DNA of 64,000 nucleotides from Duganella sp. CF517 (GCF_900110275.1 NZ_FODC01000001.1:124001-188000); one strand, 5' to 3'; positions 38,735-48,063 are shown, counted from the stretch's first letter. Notes: generated from the sequence alone by a model not told the origin. Numbers and translations: made by a program.

Positions 38735-40858
38735 ATGCGTCTTTCCCTATTCCGACCACTCCCGCTGCTGGTCTTGAGTTTCGCCGCGGCGGCCAGCGAC
38801 GACACGCCCCCGGTGCAGCAAGTCGAGGTGCGCGCTCCGGGCGGCAGCCAGCTGCGCCGCGACGACGCCGTCGGGCGCATCGTGATTGGCCGCGACGACC
38901 TGCAACGCTACGGCGAGACGACGTTGTCGGACGCGCTGAAGCGGCAGCCCGGCCTCAGCGTCGTCGGCGGCGAGATACGCATGCGCGGCCTCGGCGGCGG
39001 CTACACCCAGATCCTCATCGACGGCCAGCCCGCGCCCGCCAACTTCGACATCGCCACCTTGTCGCCGGAACTGATCGAGCGCGTCGAGATCCAGCGCAGC
39101 GCGCAAGTGGACGCCAGCGCGCAATCGGTGGCCGGGTCGCTCAACATCGTGTTGCGCAAGGCGGCGGGGGCGCCGCGGCGCACCGCGAAAATCGGCGCCG
39201 AGCGGCAGGCCGGCGCCACCAGCCCCAGCGCGACCGCCCAATGGATAGCACGCAGCGGCGCGGTCGGCTACGGGCTGACCGCGACCGCCAGCGAGACGCG
39301 GCGGCGCGACCGGATCGCCACCGGCGAGCGGGCCAGCGACGGCGACGGCACCGCCGTGCGCCGCCTGGCGGATGAGGCATATACCCGCACGCGCCGACTG
39401 AGCGCCGCGCCGCGCGCCGACGTCAAGCTCGACGGCGGCAACATGTTGACCTGGCAGGGGCTGGTCGATGTGTCGCACGTCGATGCGCGCGGAACCCAGT
39501 CCGAGACCACGCTGCAAGGCGCGCCCACGGCGTCGCCCGACTCGGACTGGCGAAGTCTGTTCAAAAACTGGCTGGTGAAGTCGGACCTGGCCTGGACCCG
39601 GCGCTTCGACGCCGGCAGCCTCACCCTCAAGGCTGGCGTCGAGGCGAGCAACCGCGACGGCGACTACCTCTTCCACGGCATCGACGCGGCCGGCACGCCC
39701 TGGCTGAACCGCGCGGTCCTGTCGCGCGCCTACCAGCGCCGCGCCGCCAGCAGCGGAAAGTACCTGACACCGCTGGCCGCCGGCCATGACATCGGGATCG
39801 GCTGGGACGCGTCCCAGGTGCGGCGCACGGAGAGCCGCCACCAGCGCGACACCACGCCGCAGCAGCCGGACGCCGCCCCCTCGTACAGCCTGGACCAGGA
39901 CTACAACGCCAGCGTCGAACAAGTGGCGCTGTTCGCCCAGGACGAGTGGAGCGTCACGCCGCGCCTGCAAGCGTATCTCGGCTTGCGCTGGGAAGGACTG
40001 GAGACGCGCACATGGGGGCCGGGCGACGCCGCCACCGCGTCGCGCGTCTGGAGTCCGGTGGCCCAGTTGCTGTGGAAGCTACCCGACAGCGCGCGCGACC
40101 AGCTGCGCCTTGCGCTGGCGCGCACCTACAAGGCGCCGCAGCCGCGCGACCTGGTGCCGCGCCGCTACACGATCAACAACGACAACGGACCGACGCAGCC
40201 GGACTACCAGGGCAATCCATCGCTGCGCCCGGAACTGGCCTGGGGCCTGGACGCCGCGCTGGAATCGTATTTCGCGCGGGATGCGATGGTCAGTGTGTCG
40301 GCCTATGTGCGGCGCATACGGGACGTGGTCCAGCTCAGGCTTTGGCAAGAGAACCGCGTTTGGGTCAGCAGCCCGGCCAACGGCGGCGTCGCCAATGTGC
40401 ACGGCGTGGAGCTCGATGCGCGGGTGCCGTTCAAGCTGGCGTCGGCCGGCGGCGCCACGATCGAGTTGCGGACCAACTTGAGCCGCAACTGGTCGCGCGT
40501 CGACGGGGTGGCCGGTCCCGACAACCGCCTTGGCAACCAGGCGCCGCTGACCGCCAACCTGGGCATGGACCTGCGTATGCCGCAGGGGCGCGGCGCCGGC
40601 GCGAATTTCCGCTTTGTCGGCGGCTGGCGGGCGCGCACGGCGCAATCGCTGCTCCAGGAGACCGGCGTGGTCCGGGAGCTGGAAACCTACGCGACCTGGC
40701 CGGCCATCGGCGGCCGCTGGCGCCTGACGGTGGCCAACCTGCTGCAATCGACGCGCAACGCCGGCCAGCGCTATGACGACGGCCGGTATGCAAGCACCCG
40801 CCTTTCCCTGGACGACCAGCGCCCGATTTTTCGCTTGCAGTATGAGGTGCAGCGCTAA
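38735..40858 (+). CDS. TonB-dependent outer-membrane receptor
   Basis: A 707-residue TonB-dependent receptor: signal peptide (about 1-20, MRLSLFRPLPLLVLSFAAAA), plug domain (about 30-150, including IRMRGLGGGYTQILIDGQPAP), then a beta-barrel ending in the aromatic-type terminal strand (IFRLQYEVQR). TonB-coupled transporters take up siderophores, haem, cobalamin, sugars or metals; no neighbour identifies the substrate. The signature VNGVELDARV-like segment in the barrel (VHGVELDARVPFKL) is common to the family. It is a single gene with its own promoter region, divergent from the kinase gene. Confidence 0.92.
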   Translation: MRLSLFRPLPLLVLSFAAAASDDTPPVQQVEVRAPGGSQLRRDDAVGRIVIGRDDLQRYGETTLSDALKRQPGLSVVGGEIRMRGLGGGYTQILIDGQPAPANFDIATLSPELIERVEIQRSAQVDASAQSVAGSLNIVLRKAAGAPRRTAKIGAERQAGATSPSATAQWIARSGAVGYGLTATASETRRRDRIATGERASDGDGTAVRRLADEAYTRTRRLSAAPRADVKLDGGNMLTWQGLVDVSHVDARGTQSETTLQGAPTASPDSDWRSLFKNWLVKSDLAWTRRFDAGSLTLKAGVEASNRDGDYLFHGIDAAGTPWLNRAVLSRAYQRRAASSGKYLTPLAAGHDIGIGWDASQVRRTESRHQRDTTPQQPDAAPSYSLDQDYNASVEQVALFAQDEWSVTPRLQAYLGLRWEGLETRTWGPGDAATASRVWSPVAQLLWKLPDSARDQLRLALARTYKAPQPRDLVPRRYTINNDNGPTQPDYQGNPSLRPELAWGLDAALESYFARDAMVSVSAYVRRIRDVVQLRLWQENRVWVSSPANGGVANVHGVELDARVPFKLASAGGATIELRTNLSRNWSRVDGVAGPDNRLGNQAPLTANLGMDLRMPQGRGAGANFRFVGGWRARTAQSLLQETGVVRELETYATWPAIGGRWRLTVANLLQSTRNAGQRYDDGRYASTRLSLDDQRPIFRLQYEVQR

Positions 40859-41131
40859 GCCGGAGAGCGCCTTGTTCTGTCTTCCGGGTTCGGCACCTTG
40901 GTTCAAGCGGACTTCGTGGAAAGAGGGGAAAGACGCGATTGTAGGGTATCTGACCGCCTCGAGGGAGGCAGGCGAAGCGGTTCTCCATCGCAAGCCAAGG
41001 TTACCGCCTGAACATCGCGTGACAAGCGCGAGTCGAAAGCCTCATACCGCTGCCACATAGTACACTTCGGAAATCGCGCCGCGGCCCGCGCAAGTTGCCG
41101 GGCCGGCCGTCCAACCGAACAGATCGAATAC

Positions 41132-42112
41132 ATGAATGATGGAATCGCAGTAATAAATTGCTCGTCCTACCGCGACGGCCACAAACTGGGCGACACGTCG
41201 CTGGAGGCGGTCAGCGATGTGCTGATGGAGGCGGAAACGTTCGTCTGGGTGGGATTGTTCGAGCCGGACATGGAACTGATGGCGAAAGTCCAGGCGGAGT
41301 TCGGCCTGCACGAACTGGCCGTCGAGGACGCGCAAACGGCGCACCAGCGCCCGAAGCTGGAGGAATACGGCGAAACGCTGTTTGTCGTGTTGCGCACGGC
41401 GACGTTGGTCGGCGACGAAATCCACTACGGGGAAACCCATATCTTCATCGCTCCCCGCTTCGTGGTGACGGTGCGCCACGGCGAGTCGTCCGGCTACACC
41501 AAGGTGCGGGAACGGACCGAATCGATGCCCGACCGGCTCGCGCTCGGTCCCGGCTACGTGCTGTACTCGATCATCGATTTCATCGTCGACCAATACCAGC
41601 CGTGCATCGATAAATTGCAGGAGCGGTTCCGGCGGCTCGAGGAGCAGCTGTTCATGCCCGACTCGACGTCGGACAATCTGGAGGATTTCTACAACCTCAA
41701 AAATGAACTGCTGACGCTGCAATCGGCCGCCATGCCGCTGGTTGAAATCTGCACCCAATTGCTCAGGTTTCACAGCGACATCATCCCGAAGGAAAACCGC
41801 GTGTATTACCGCGACATCCTCGACCACGTGGCCCGGGTCACGCACGCGGCGGACCGGATGCGGGAGATGATCAACGCCGCCATGCAGGTGTCGCTGGCGC
41901 AAATCACGATACGCCAGAACGACGTGGTCAAAAGACTGGCGGGCTGGGGCGCTATTTTGGCGGTCCCGACGATGGTGTTCAGCCTGTACGGCATGAACTT
42001 CGAGTTCATGCCGGAACTGAAGTGGAAAGCCGGCTACCCGATGGCGATGGGTGCGATCACGCTTATCGTCCTCCTGCTCTACCGCCGCTTGAAGCGCGTC
42101 GGCTGGCTGTAA
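41132..42112 (+). CDS. corA: CorA-family magnesium/cobalt transporter
   Basis: A 326-residue CorA-type divalent cation channel. The large N-terminal cytoplasmic domain is followed by two C-terminal membrane helices (about 265-285 and 300-318) with the selectivity motif in YGMNFEFMPE between them, and the usual basic tail (YRRLKRVGWL). The long coiled stalk helix (about 150-255) is visible. The 273 bp upstream of it, after the receptor gene, show no gene or clear motif. Confidence 0.92.
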   Translation: MNDGIAVINCSSYRDGHKLGDTSLEAVSDVLMEAETFVWVGLFEPDMELMAKVQAEFGLHELAVEDAQTAHQRPKLEEYGETLFVVLRTATLVGDEIHYGETHIFIAPRFVVTVRHGESSGYTKVRERTESMPDRLALGPGYVLYSIIDFIVDQYQPCIDKLQERFRRLEEQLFMPDSTSDNLEDFYNLKNELLTLQSAAMPLVEICTQLLRFHSDIIPKENRVYYRDILDHVARVTHAADRMREMINAAMQVSLAQITIRQNDVVKRLAGWGAILAVPTMVFSLYGMNFEFMPELKWKAGYPMAMGAITLIVLLLYRRLKRVGWL

Positions 42113-42133
42113 CGCCATCGGGCCTCCACCTTT

Positions 42134-42859
42134 TCAATCGGCCATGCGCACGCAATTGCGGCCCTGGCGCTTGGCGCGGTACAGCGCCTGGTCGGCGCGG
42201 CTGTAGGCCTGCTCGAAGGTGCCGCCGCGCGCGTTCCAGCTGACGCCGACGCTGGCCGTCACGGCCAGCTCGATCGGCGCCGGCCAGGCGGTGGCCTCGA
42301 TGGCCTGGCGCAGCCGCTCGCCCAGCGCCAGGCCCTGCACCGGCGTCAGTCCCGGCCACACGACCGAGAACTCCTCGCCGCCGACGCGGCCGATGACCGC
42401 CTGGCCGTCGGCCAGCCCCTTCAGGCAACGCACCACCGTTTGAATCACCGTATCGCCGGCCGGATGGCCGTAGGTGTCGTTGACCTGCTTGAAAAAATCG
42501 ATGTCGAGCACGATCAGCACGATGTCGTGCTGCGCCAGGCAGCGGCGCGCCTGCTCGATCACGGCGCCGCGATTGAGCGCGCCGGTCAGCGGATCGTGGC
42601 TGGCGCGGTATTCGAGCTGGCTGGCCATCTCCTGCAGGCGGGCGTTGAGCTGGGTCAGGTGCCGCTCGGCGCGGTCGCTGCGCTGCACCAGGCGGCGGCT
42701 CTCGCGCAGCAGCCGCTCGTAATGCGCCGCCAGCTCGCCCAGCGCCGGCAGATGACCGCCGGGGCTGTGGCAGGCGCGCCGCGCCGCGTCGAGCGCGCGC
42801 TGCTCAGCGCCGAACAGGTCGGGCGCGGGGTCGGCCGCCGCCGTGGGCGCGCTGATCAT
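42134..42859 (-). CDS. siaD: SiaD-like diguanylate cyclase (GGDEF)
   Basis: A soluble 241-residue cyclase, last gene of a SiaABCD-like operon. An N-terminal helical stalk (about 20-75) leads to a GGDEF domain with an RVGGEEF active site (about 155-161) and DPLTGALNRGA entry motif. The RxxD inhibitory site is not conserved. In Pseudomonas, unphosphorylated SiaC binds the SiaD stalk and turns the cyclase on. The ATG at 42859 overlaps the siaC stop by 4 bp; a longer open frame upstream is the other frame of siaC. It converges with corA, 21 bp apart. Confidence 0.88.
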   Translation of the reverse strand: MISAPTAAADPAPDLFGAEQRALDAARRACHSPGGHLPALGELAAHYERLLRESRRLVQRSDRAERHLTQLNARLQEMASQLEYRASHDPLTGALNRGAVIEQARRCLAQHDIVLIVLDIDFFKQVNDTYGHPAGDTVIQTVVRCLKGLADGQAVIGRVGGEEFSVVWPGLTPVQGLALGERLRQAIEATAWPAPIELAVTASVGVSWNARGGTFEQAYSRADQALYRAKRQGRNCVRMAD

Positions 42860-43236
42860 ATCGGACAATCGCGGAAGCGCAGCGCGGCGAAATCGTCGCG
42901 CAGTTCCTCGCCGAATTCGAGGATGGTGTCGTCCTCCGGGTCGCGGTACCAGTTCAGCAGCACCTCGTTGCCGGCCAGCGCGGCGTCGTTGAGCGCCTCG
43001 AACAGCGCGAACAACATCTTGGTCGACGAGCTGTTGAAGTAGGCCAGCGAGACGTGCACGGTGATGGAGCAGCCGTCGCACTCGGCCAGGTAGTGGCGCA
43101 GGCGTTCGATCACCGGGGCGTAGAAGGCGGCCGCGTTTTCCGGATAGGACTCGCCTTTCAGCGACAGGGTGTGCCCAGCGAAGCGGAAGTCGACTTCGGG
43201 CGAGGTGGGCGTGGCGGCGATAAATAAGGGGTCCAT
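42856..43236 (-). CDS. siaC: SiaC-like phospho-switch protein (DUF1987)
   Basis: A 126-residue SiaC/DUF1987 protein, equivalent in role to an anti-sigma antagonist: when dephosphorylated it should activate the downstream cyclase. The conserved site SLAYFNSSSTKMLF is present; Thr72 in SSTK corresponds to the threonine phosphorylated by SiaB in Pseudomonas. The start MDPLFIAATPTSPEV lies 5 bp after siaB. Both flanks are coupled: 5-bp gap upstream and 4-bp overlap with siaD. Confidence 0.9.
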   Translation of the reverse strand: MDPLFIAATPTSPEVDFRFAGHTLSLKGESYPENAAAFYAPVIERLRHYLAECDGCSITVHVSLAYFNSSSTKMLFALFEALNDAALAGNEVLLNWYRDPEDDTILEFGEELRDDFAALRFRDCPI

Positions 43237-43241
43237 GGCGC

Positions 43242-43814
43242 TCAAATGATGGCTTTGATACAAAAAATGGTCGTGTCGGGATCGTTCGCGGCCTGCACGA
43301 ACTCGAATTCGAGCGGTTCGCTCGCCTCGCGCGCCATCGTCAGAAAGCCCAGTCCCGCGCCTTTGCTGTCGGCCGGCGCCTCGGCGCGCAGCGCCTGCTT
43401 GTAGGCAGCCTTGAGCTGCTCGACCGTCATGGTGCGCAGCGGTTCGAGCCGCGCCCGGATCGCCAGCGCCTGCTCGCGCATGACCGGATTGGCGCACAAC
43501 AGGAAAAACTGGTCGCCGCTGGTGCCGATGCAAAACGAGCCGCGCCGCATCTGGCGGTCGCGCTGGTCGGCCGGGGTCAGCGCCTCGGACGAATAGTGCA
43601 TGATGTTCTGCGCCATCTCGACAAAGGCGGAAAAGATGCGGCGGCTGGTGGGCCCGGCCGCGCCGGCGCTGTCGAGGCGCGCGCGGATCGTCTCCGACAC
43701 GGCCGCCACCACCGGCTGCGAAAAATACCCGGCATAGAAAAAGATCACGTGGCGCTTTTGCGCCACCTGCCACAACTCATCGAACTCCTCGTACAACACG
43801 GCAGTGCTCCTCAT
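43242..43814 (-). CDS. siaB: SiaB-like kinase (DUF6272)
   Basis: A 190-residue SiaB-type protein, predicted kinase of SiaC. It has a degenerate GHKL fold: the N-box region FVEMAQNIMHYSSE (about 90-103) and a Gly-rich stretch KGAGLGFLTMAREA (about 155-168) are recognisable. The start MRSTAVLYEEFDELW overlaps the siaA stop by 4 bp. Phosphorylation of SiaC by SiaB turns the pathway off, while the SiaA phosphatase turns it on. Confidence 0.88.
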   Translation of the reverse strand: MRSTAVLYEEFDELWQVAQKRHVIFFYAGYFSQPVVAAVSETIRARLDSAGAAGPTSRRIFSAFVEMAQNIMHYSSEALTPADQRDRQMRRGSFCIGTSGDQFFLLCANPVMREQALAIRARLEPLRTMTVEQLKAAYKQALRAEAPADSKGAGLGFLTMAREASEPLEFEFVQAANDPDTTIFCIKAII

Positions 43815-45037
43815 GGACGGCAACAAAAGAAAGTCAGGTCGTCGCGGCGCGGCTGCCCGCCCTGCCACGCCACGAACGCCTCCAGCAACAGCGCGGCCAG
43901 GCGCGGCGCGGGTTCGCCCGCGTGCTCCGCGAGCAAGTCGCGCACGCGCCGCTTGCCGAAGGCGATCGCCTTGGCGCCGCCGATCTGGTCGGTCAGGCCG
44001 TCGCTGGCGACGAACAGCAGGCTGTCCGGGGCGAGCGTCAGCACGTGGGTCGGCCATTGCTGGCACGGGTCGGTGTCGACGTAGCCGAGGCCGGCCCGTT
44101 CGCCCTCGACCACCCGCAGCGGCTCGCCCGGCGCCAGCACGTGCAGCGCGATGCGGGCGCCGGCGAAGTGCAGCCGGCGGCTGTCCGGCTCGAACCACAG
44201 GAAGGCGGCGTCGAGGCCGTCGTCCGATTCGGCCACCGCGCGCCGCTGGCCGGTGTGGGTCTGGCCCAGCAAGGCCTTGACGCCGACGCTGACTTCCCGC
44301 AGCAGGCGGCCGGGGTCGCGCGCGCCCACGCGCGGCAACGCCTGGTTGAGCACCTGCGAGGCGATCAATGTCATGAAGGCGCCCGGCACGCCGTGGCCGG
44401 TGCAGTCGCCGATGCCGGCGAACCAACCGTCGGCGTGGCGCTCGACCAGGTAAAAGTCGCCGCCGACGATGTCGCGCGGCTGCCATTCGAGGTGGGCGTC
44501 GGCCATGCCGGCCAGCGCGTCGCGCGACGGCCGCAGCACGGCGCGCTGGATGACGCTGGCGTATTCGATGCTGTGCATGATCTGGCGGTTGCGCTCGGCC
44601 TGCATGGTGGCGACCACGTTCATCAGCTGCAGGCCGAAGCCGACGCCGGCCAGCTCGCCTTCGCGCGTGATGATGAAGCCGTCGGCCAGCGCCTTCTCGC
44701 CCGAGGCCACGGCGCGGAAGGTCAGCTCCTCGATGCTCAGCGACGCCTCGACGATCAGCGGTTCCTTGTCCATGAAGGCGATGCAGCTTTTCTTGCCGTA
44801 CAACTCCTGGTAAAACGGCTTGGACATCTGCGACATGAAGATGTTGCGGCTGATCAGTCCGATCGGGCGGGCGCCGTCCAGCACCGGCAGGCTCATCAGG
44901 TCGCGGCGGTCGGTGAACAGTTGCTGCACTTCTGCGTTGCAGGCATCGGCGGCCACCGCCGCCGTCTCGCGGCACAGGTCACCCGCCGTCGATTGACGGA
45001 AGCGCGGCAGATGCTGGCGGGAGGCGTCGAATTCCAC
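43811..45037 (-). CDS. siaA: SiaA-like PP2C/SpoIIE phosphatase with N-terminal CBS-like pair (GTG start)
   Basis: A 408-residue phosphatase expected to dephosphorylate SiaC. Residues about 15-150 look like a CBS-domain pair (LFTDRRDLMSLPVLDGARPIG, DGFIITREGELAGVGFG), then a short helix and a SpoIIE/PP2C domain (about 175-408) with IVGGDFY, GIGDCTGHGVPGAFM and FVASDGLTDQ motifs. Unlike Pseudomonas SiaA, there is no membrane helix or HAMP domain, so the input is probably an intracellular ligand, adenine nucleotides being typical for CBS domains. GTG at 45037 is the only suitable start; GGA six bases upstream is the ribosome binding site. Confidence 0.88.
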   Translation of the reverse strand: MEFDASRQHLPRFRQSTAGDLCRETAAVAADACNAEVQQLFTDRRDLMSLPVLDGARPIGLISRNIFMSQMSKPFYQELYGKKSCIAFMDKEPLIVEASLSIEELTFRAVASGEKALADGFIITREGELAGVGFGLQLMNVVATMQAERNRQIMHSIEYASVIQRAVLRPSRDALAGMADAHLEWQPRDIVGGDFYLVERHADGWFAGIGDCTGHGVPGAFMTLIASQVLNQALPRVGARDPGRLLREVSVGVKALLGQTHTGQRRAVAESDDGLDAAFLWFEPDSRRLHFAGARIALHVLAPGEPLRVVEGERAGLGYVDTDPCQQWPTHVLTLAPDSLLFVASDGLTDQIGGAKAIAFGKRRVRDLLAEHAGEPAPRLAALLLEAFVAWQGGQPRRDDLTFFCCRP

Positions 45038-45347
45038 AGTTCATCCGAATCAAGTAAAGATGCATAGTAGCAACTAAATGTGACAACATTATGACCGGAT
45101 TGGCAAGCCGCCCGCACTCTTGGCACGGCCACGCCCGGCTATGCCATCGCCTCGAGCTGTGCCATAATCGCGATTCGAAGACCGCGAAAAACGGCCGTCC
45201 GAATCGAGTGGCCAAGCGCCGCTGGACAGGCGGCCGCGCACACGCCGACCGGCAATCCTGCCGGACCGGCCAGCGTTTCCCCGACATCCGTCGGAATGTA
45301 TTGCGAACAGGCCCTCCCGGGACTGTCCGTATTTATTGGAACGCGCC
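45038..45347. other. 310-bp intergenic region between siaA and a flavin monooxygenase
   Basis: It holds divergent leaders. Two perfect hairpins are present: CCGGCA-ATCC-TGCCGG (45249-45264) and CCGAC-ATCC-GTCGG (45281-45294). Read on the minus strand, towards siaA, both show a GGAT tetraloop, as in CsrA/RsmA targets; a third GGAT (45046-45043) overlaps the siaA ribosome binding site. On the plus strand a CATAAT (45163-45168) could be a -10 for the monooxygenase. Short open frames here lack coding character. Confidence 0.4.
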
Positions 45348-46499
45348 ATGAACACATCTCCCGCCACATCGAAGTCCCGTTCGCACGCCCGCATCGCCAT
45401 CGTCGGCGCCGGCCTGGGTGGCTTGACGCTCGCCCGGGTTTTGCACCGCAACGGCATCGCCGCGACCATCTACGAAGCCGAGGCCTCCCCCGGCGCCCGC
45501 GCCCAGGGCGGCCTGCTCGACATCCACGAGTACAACGGCCAGCAAGGGCTCAGGGACGCCGGCCTTTACAAGGAATTTCTTGGCATCGTGCTGCCGGGCG
45601 AAGACGCCAAGCGGGTGGTCGACCAACACGGCAACATCCTGCTCGACAGACCCGGGCCGGGCGGCCTGGCCAGGCCCGAGGTGGACCGGGGCGAGCTGCG
45701 CCGCCTGCTGATCGGGTCGCTGCCGCCCGATACCATTCGGTGGGGCCGCAAACTCGCCGGCACCGCGCGTCCGGGTGGCGCGGCAACGACGCTGCTGTTC
45801 GCCGATGGATCGGCGGCGACCTGCGACCTGGTCGTGGGGGCCGACGGCGCGTGGTCGCGGGTGCGCCCGCTGCTGTCGGCGGCCCTGCCCGCGTACACCG
45901 GCACCACATTCATCGAGACCAGGCTGGTGGACGGCGATACGCGGCACGCGGCCAGCGCCGAGGCGATCGGCCGGGGAACGCTGATGGCGGTGGCGCCCGG
46001 CCAGGGCATTCTGGCGCACCGTTACGCCAACGGCACCTTGCATGCCTATATCGCGCTGAACAGGCCGGAGGCGTGGATCGACGCAATCGATTTTAGTGAC
46101 CCCTGCGCAGGGCTGGCACGCATCGCCGAAGAGTTCAAGGACTGGGCCGCGCCGCTGCGGGCGCTGATCACCGACGGCGACACCGCGCCGGTTGTCAGGC
46201 CGATCCACGCCCTGCCCGTCGCCCACCGATGGTCGCATGTCGCCGGCGTCACGCTGTTGGGCGATGCCGCCCACCTGATGTCGCCCTTCGCCGGCGAAGG
46301 CGCCAACCTGGCGATCTACGACGGCGCCGAGTTGGGCAAAGCGATCTGCGCCCATCCCGACGATATGGAGGCCGCGCTCGCACGCTACGAACTGGCGCTG
46401 TTCCCGCGCAGCGCAGCGGTGGCCGCGCAAACGGCGCGCAACCATCAACGCTTTTTCGGGCCCGAGGCCCCCGGCAGCGTCGTGGCGTTATTCCTTTGA
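45348..46499 (+). CDS. TetX-like FAD-dependent monooxygenase
   Basis: A 383-residue class A flavoprotein monooxygenase. It has the FAD GxGxxG motif ([17 protein letters not shown], about 18-34), a [19 protein letters not shown] segment, [14 protein letters not shown] (about 160) and the ribityl-binding [21 protein letters not shown] (about 300). The overall pattern (LDx[26 protein letters not shown]) follows the TetX tetracycline-inactivating subgroup. Many chromosomal relatives in soil bacteria act on other aromatic substrates, so resistance is not implied. No signal peptide, so cytoplasmic with NAD(P)H as donor. The start at 45348 is favoured over 45336 for its spacing from GGA. Confidence 0.88.
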   Translation: MNTSPATSKSRSHARIAIVGAGLGGLTLARVLHRNGIAATIYEAEASPGARAQGGLLDIHEYNGQQGLRDAGLYKEFLGIVLPGEDAKRVVDQHGNILLDRPGPGGLARPEVDRGELRRLLIGSLPPDTIRWGRKLAGTARPGGAATTLLFADGSAATCDLVVGADGAWSRVRPLLSAALPAYTGTTFIETRLVDGDTRHAASAEAIGRGTLMAVAPGQGILAHRYANGTLHAYIALNRPEAWIDAIDFSDPCAGLARIAEEFKDWAAPLRALITDGDTAPVVRPIHALPVAHRWSHVAGVTLLGDAAHLMSPFAGEGANLAIYDGAELGKAICAHPDDMEAALARYELALFPRSAAVAAQTARNHQRFFGPEAPGSVVALFL

Positions 46500-46593
46500 A
46501 CCGCGCGCCGATCGCGGCATCGACGAAAATTGCGGCCGGCTGCGCTGTTGTGAGACCATGGGGACTGCTGCCTCCCCACTGACCGGACAACCC

Positions 46594-47223
46594 ATGCCAG
46601 ACCACCCGCCAGATCACGCCATCACCACCATCGCCGGCCTCGAGGCCTTGTTCGCGCCGCCGGCGGCGCCATCGATCGCCAAGGAAAGCGGTTCCATCCA
46701 TCCCCACTACGGCGCATTGATCGCCGCCTCGCCGTTCGCGGTGCTGGCGACCAGCGGCCCGGACGGGCTTGATGCGTCGCCGCGCGGCGACGCCCCCGGT
46801 TTCGTCATCGTGGAGGACGATACGACGCTGCTGCTGCCCGAACGGCGCGGCAACAACCGCATCGACAGCCTGCGCAACCTGGTCGTCGATCCGCGCGTCG
46901 CGCTGCTGTTCCTCATTCCCGGGCACGGCGAAACGTTGCGCGTTCAGGGCCGGGCGAGCATCGTCGTCGCGCCCGCCTTGCTGGAGCGGTTCGCGGTCGA
47001 CGGCAATCCGCCCAAGTGCGTGCTCGTTATCAAGGTGGAGTCGGTGTTCTTTCAATGCGCCCGCGCGGTGTTGCGCTCGCGCCTGTGGGATGCGGCGGCG
47101 GCCGTGCGCGACACCGCGCTGCCGAGTCCCGGCGTCATCCTTGCCGCCCTCAGCGACAACGCCATCGACGGCGGCAAGTACGACGCCGAGCTGCCGGCCC
47201 GCCAGCGCACCACGCTTTATTGA
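46594..47223 (+). CDS. Pyridoxamine 5'-phosphate oxidase-family FMN-binding protein
   Basis: A 209-residue split-barrel flavoprotein resembling the MSMEG_1061-type subgroup of PNPOx-like proteins. Typical segments: HPHYGALIAASPFAVLATSG, DASPRGDAPGF and RGNNRIDSLRNLVVDPRVALLFL, which provide FMN contacts. It lacks the C-terminal signature of true PdxH, so it is more likely an F420/FMN-type reductase or a redox-protective protein than a vitamin B6 enzyme. It follows the TetX-like gene by 94 bp in the same direction. The start at 46594 (MPDHPPDHAITTI) fits relatives better than 46558. Confidence 0.83.
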   Translation: MPDHPPDHAITTIAGLEALFAPPAAPSIAKESGSIHPHYGALIAASPFAVLATSGPDGLDASPRGDAPGFVIVEDDTTLLLPERRGNNRIDSLRNLVVDPRVALLFLIPGHGETLRVQGRASIVVAPALLERFAVDGNPPKCVLVIKVESVFFQCARAVLRSRLWDAAAAVRDTALPSPGVILAALSDNAIDGGKYDAELPARQRTTLY

Positions 47224-47334
47224 GTGCATCACGCCAGGCCGCATACCCTGGCGGGCGATCATGGCGTTCGAATGGATGTGGTGGCCGCACATTGCCGGCG
47301 CGCGGCCGGCTGGCCGGCGCGCCCGCAATGCCGC

Positions 47335-48015
47335 TTAGGCGATCTGCGTGAGCAACAGGGCCGCCGCCTCCGCCGACGAGGCCGGATTCTGGCCGGTGAT
47401 CAGCAGACCGTCGCGGACCACGTACGAACCCCAGTCCGGGCCCTTCGAATACACGCCACCCTTGGCGACCAGCTCATCCTCGACCAGGAACGGCACCACG
47501 TTGGTCAGGCCAACGCCCTCTTCCTCGGTATTGGTGAAGCCGGTCACTTGCTTGCCTTCGACCAGCGGGCGGCCGGCCGGCGTTTTGACATGGCGCAGCA
47601 CGCCGGGCGCATGGCAGACCAGCGCGACGGGCTTGTTGGCTGCCAGGAACGATTCGATCAGCGCGATCGAGTTGCGGTCTTCCGCCAGGTCCCACAGCGG
47701 GCCGTGGCCGCCTGGATAAAAGACGGTGTCGAAATCGGCCTGGTTGACGCTGTCGAGGCGCACGGTGGCGGCAAGTTGGGCCGTCGCGGCGGCGTCGGCT
47801 TCGAAGCGGTGCGTCTGCTCGGTCTGGAACGATGGCTCGTTGCTCTTCGGGTCCAGCGGCGGCTGGCCGCCCAAGGGCGAGGCCAGCACGACTTCGACGC
47901 CGGCATCCCTGAACGTGTAGTATGGCGCGGCCAGCTCTTCGAGCCAGAATCCGGTCTTGCGGCCGGTGTTGCCCAGGGTGTCGTGGGAAGTCAGAACCAT
48001 CAGTACTTTTTTCAT
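47335..48015 (-). CDS. DJ-1/PfpI family protein (type 1 glutamine amidotransferase-like)
   Basis: A 226-residue DJ-1/PfpI-superfamily protein of the larger, HchA-like size class. The nucleophile elbow is intact: Cys134 in ALVCHAPGVL, with the upstream PGGHGPLWDL typical of the group. Such proteins act as glyoxalase III, deglycase or stress chaperones. The start at 48015 has GGAGA at good spacing; a longer frame to 48048 has none. Upstream lie two TetR-type operators (48064-48078, 48158-48172), the nearer one placed where a repressor would block the promoter, so induction by an electrophile or similar stress is likely. Confidence 0.9.
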   Translation of the reverse strand: MKKVLMVLTSHDTLGNTGRKTGFWLEELAAPYYTFRDAGVEVVLASPLGGQPPLDPKSNEPSFQTEQTHRFEADAAATAQLAATVRLDSVNQADFDTVFYPGGHGPLWDLAEDRNSIALIESFLAANKPVALVCHAPGVLRHVKTPAGRPLVEGKQVTGFTNTEEEGVGLTNVVPFLVEDELVAKGGVYSKGPDWGSYVVRDGLLITGQNPASSAEAAALLLTQIA

Positions 48016-48063
48016 GTCATTCTCCAGGTAAGTAAAAATTTGCGTCAATGTAAAGTTTATTAA

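Noticed and set aside
45091-45351. 86-codon open frame in the siaA/monooxygenase gap
   Set aside because: No ribosome binding site, no family similarity, low-quality composition, and it overlaps the next gene's start region.
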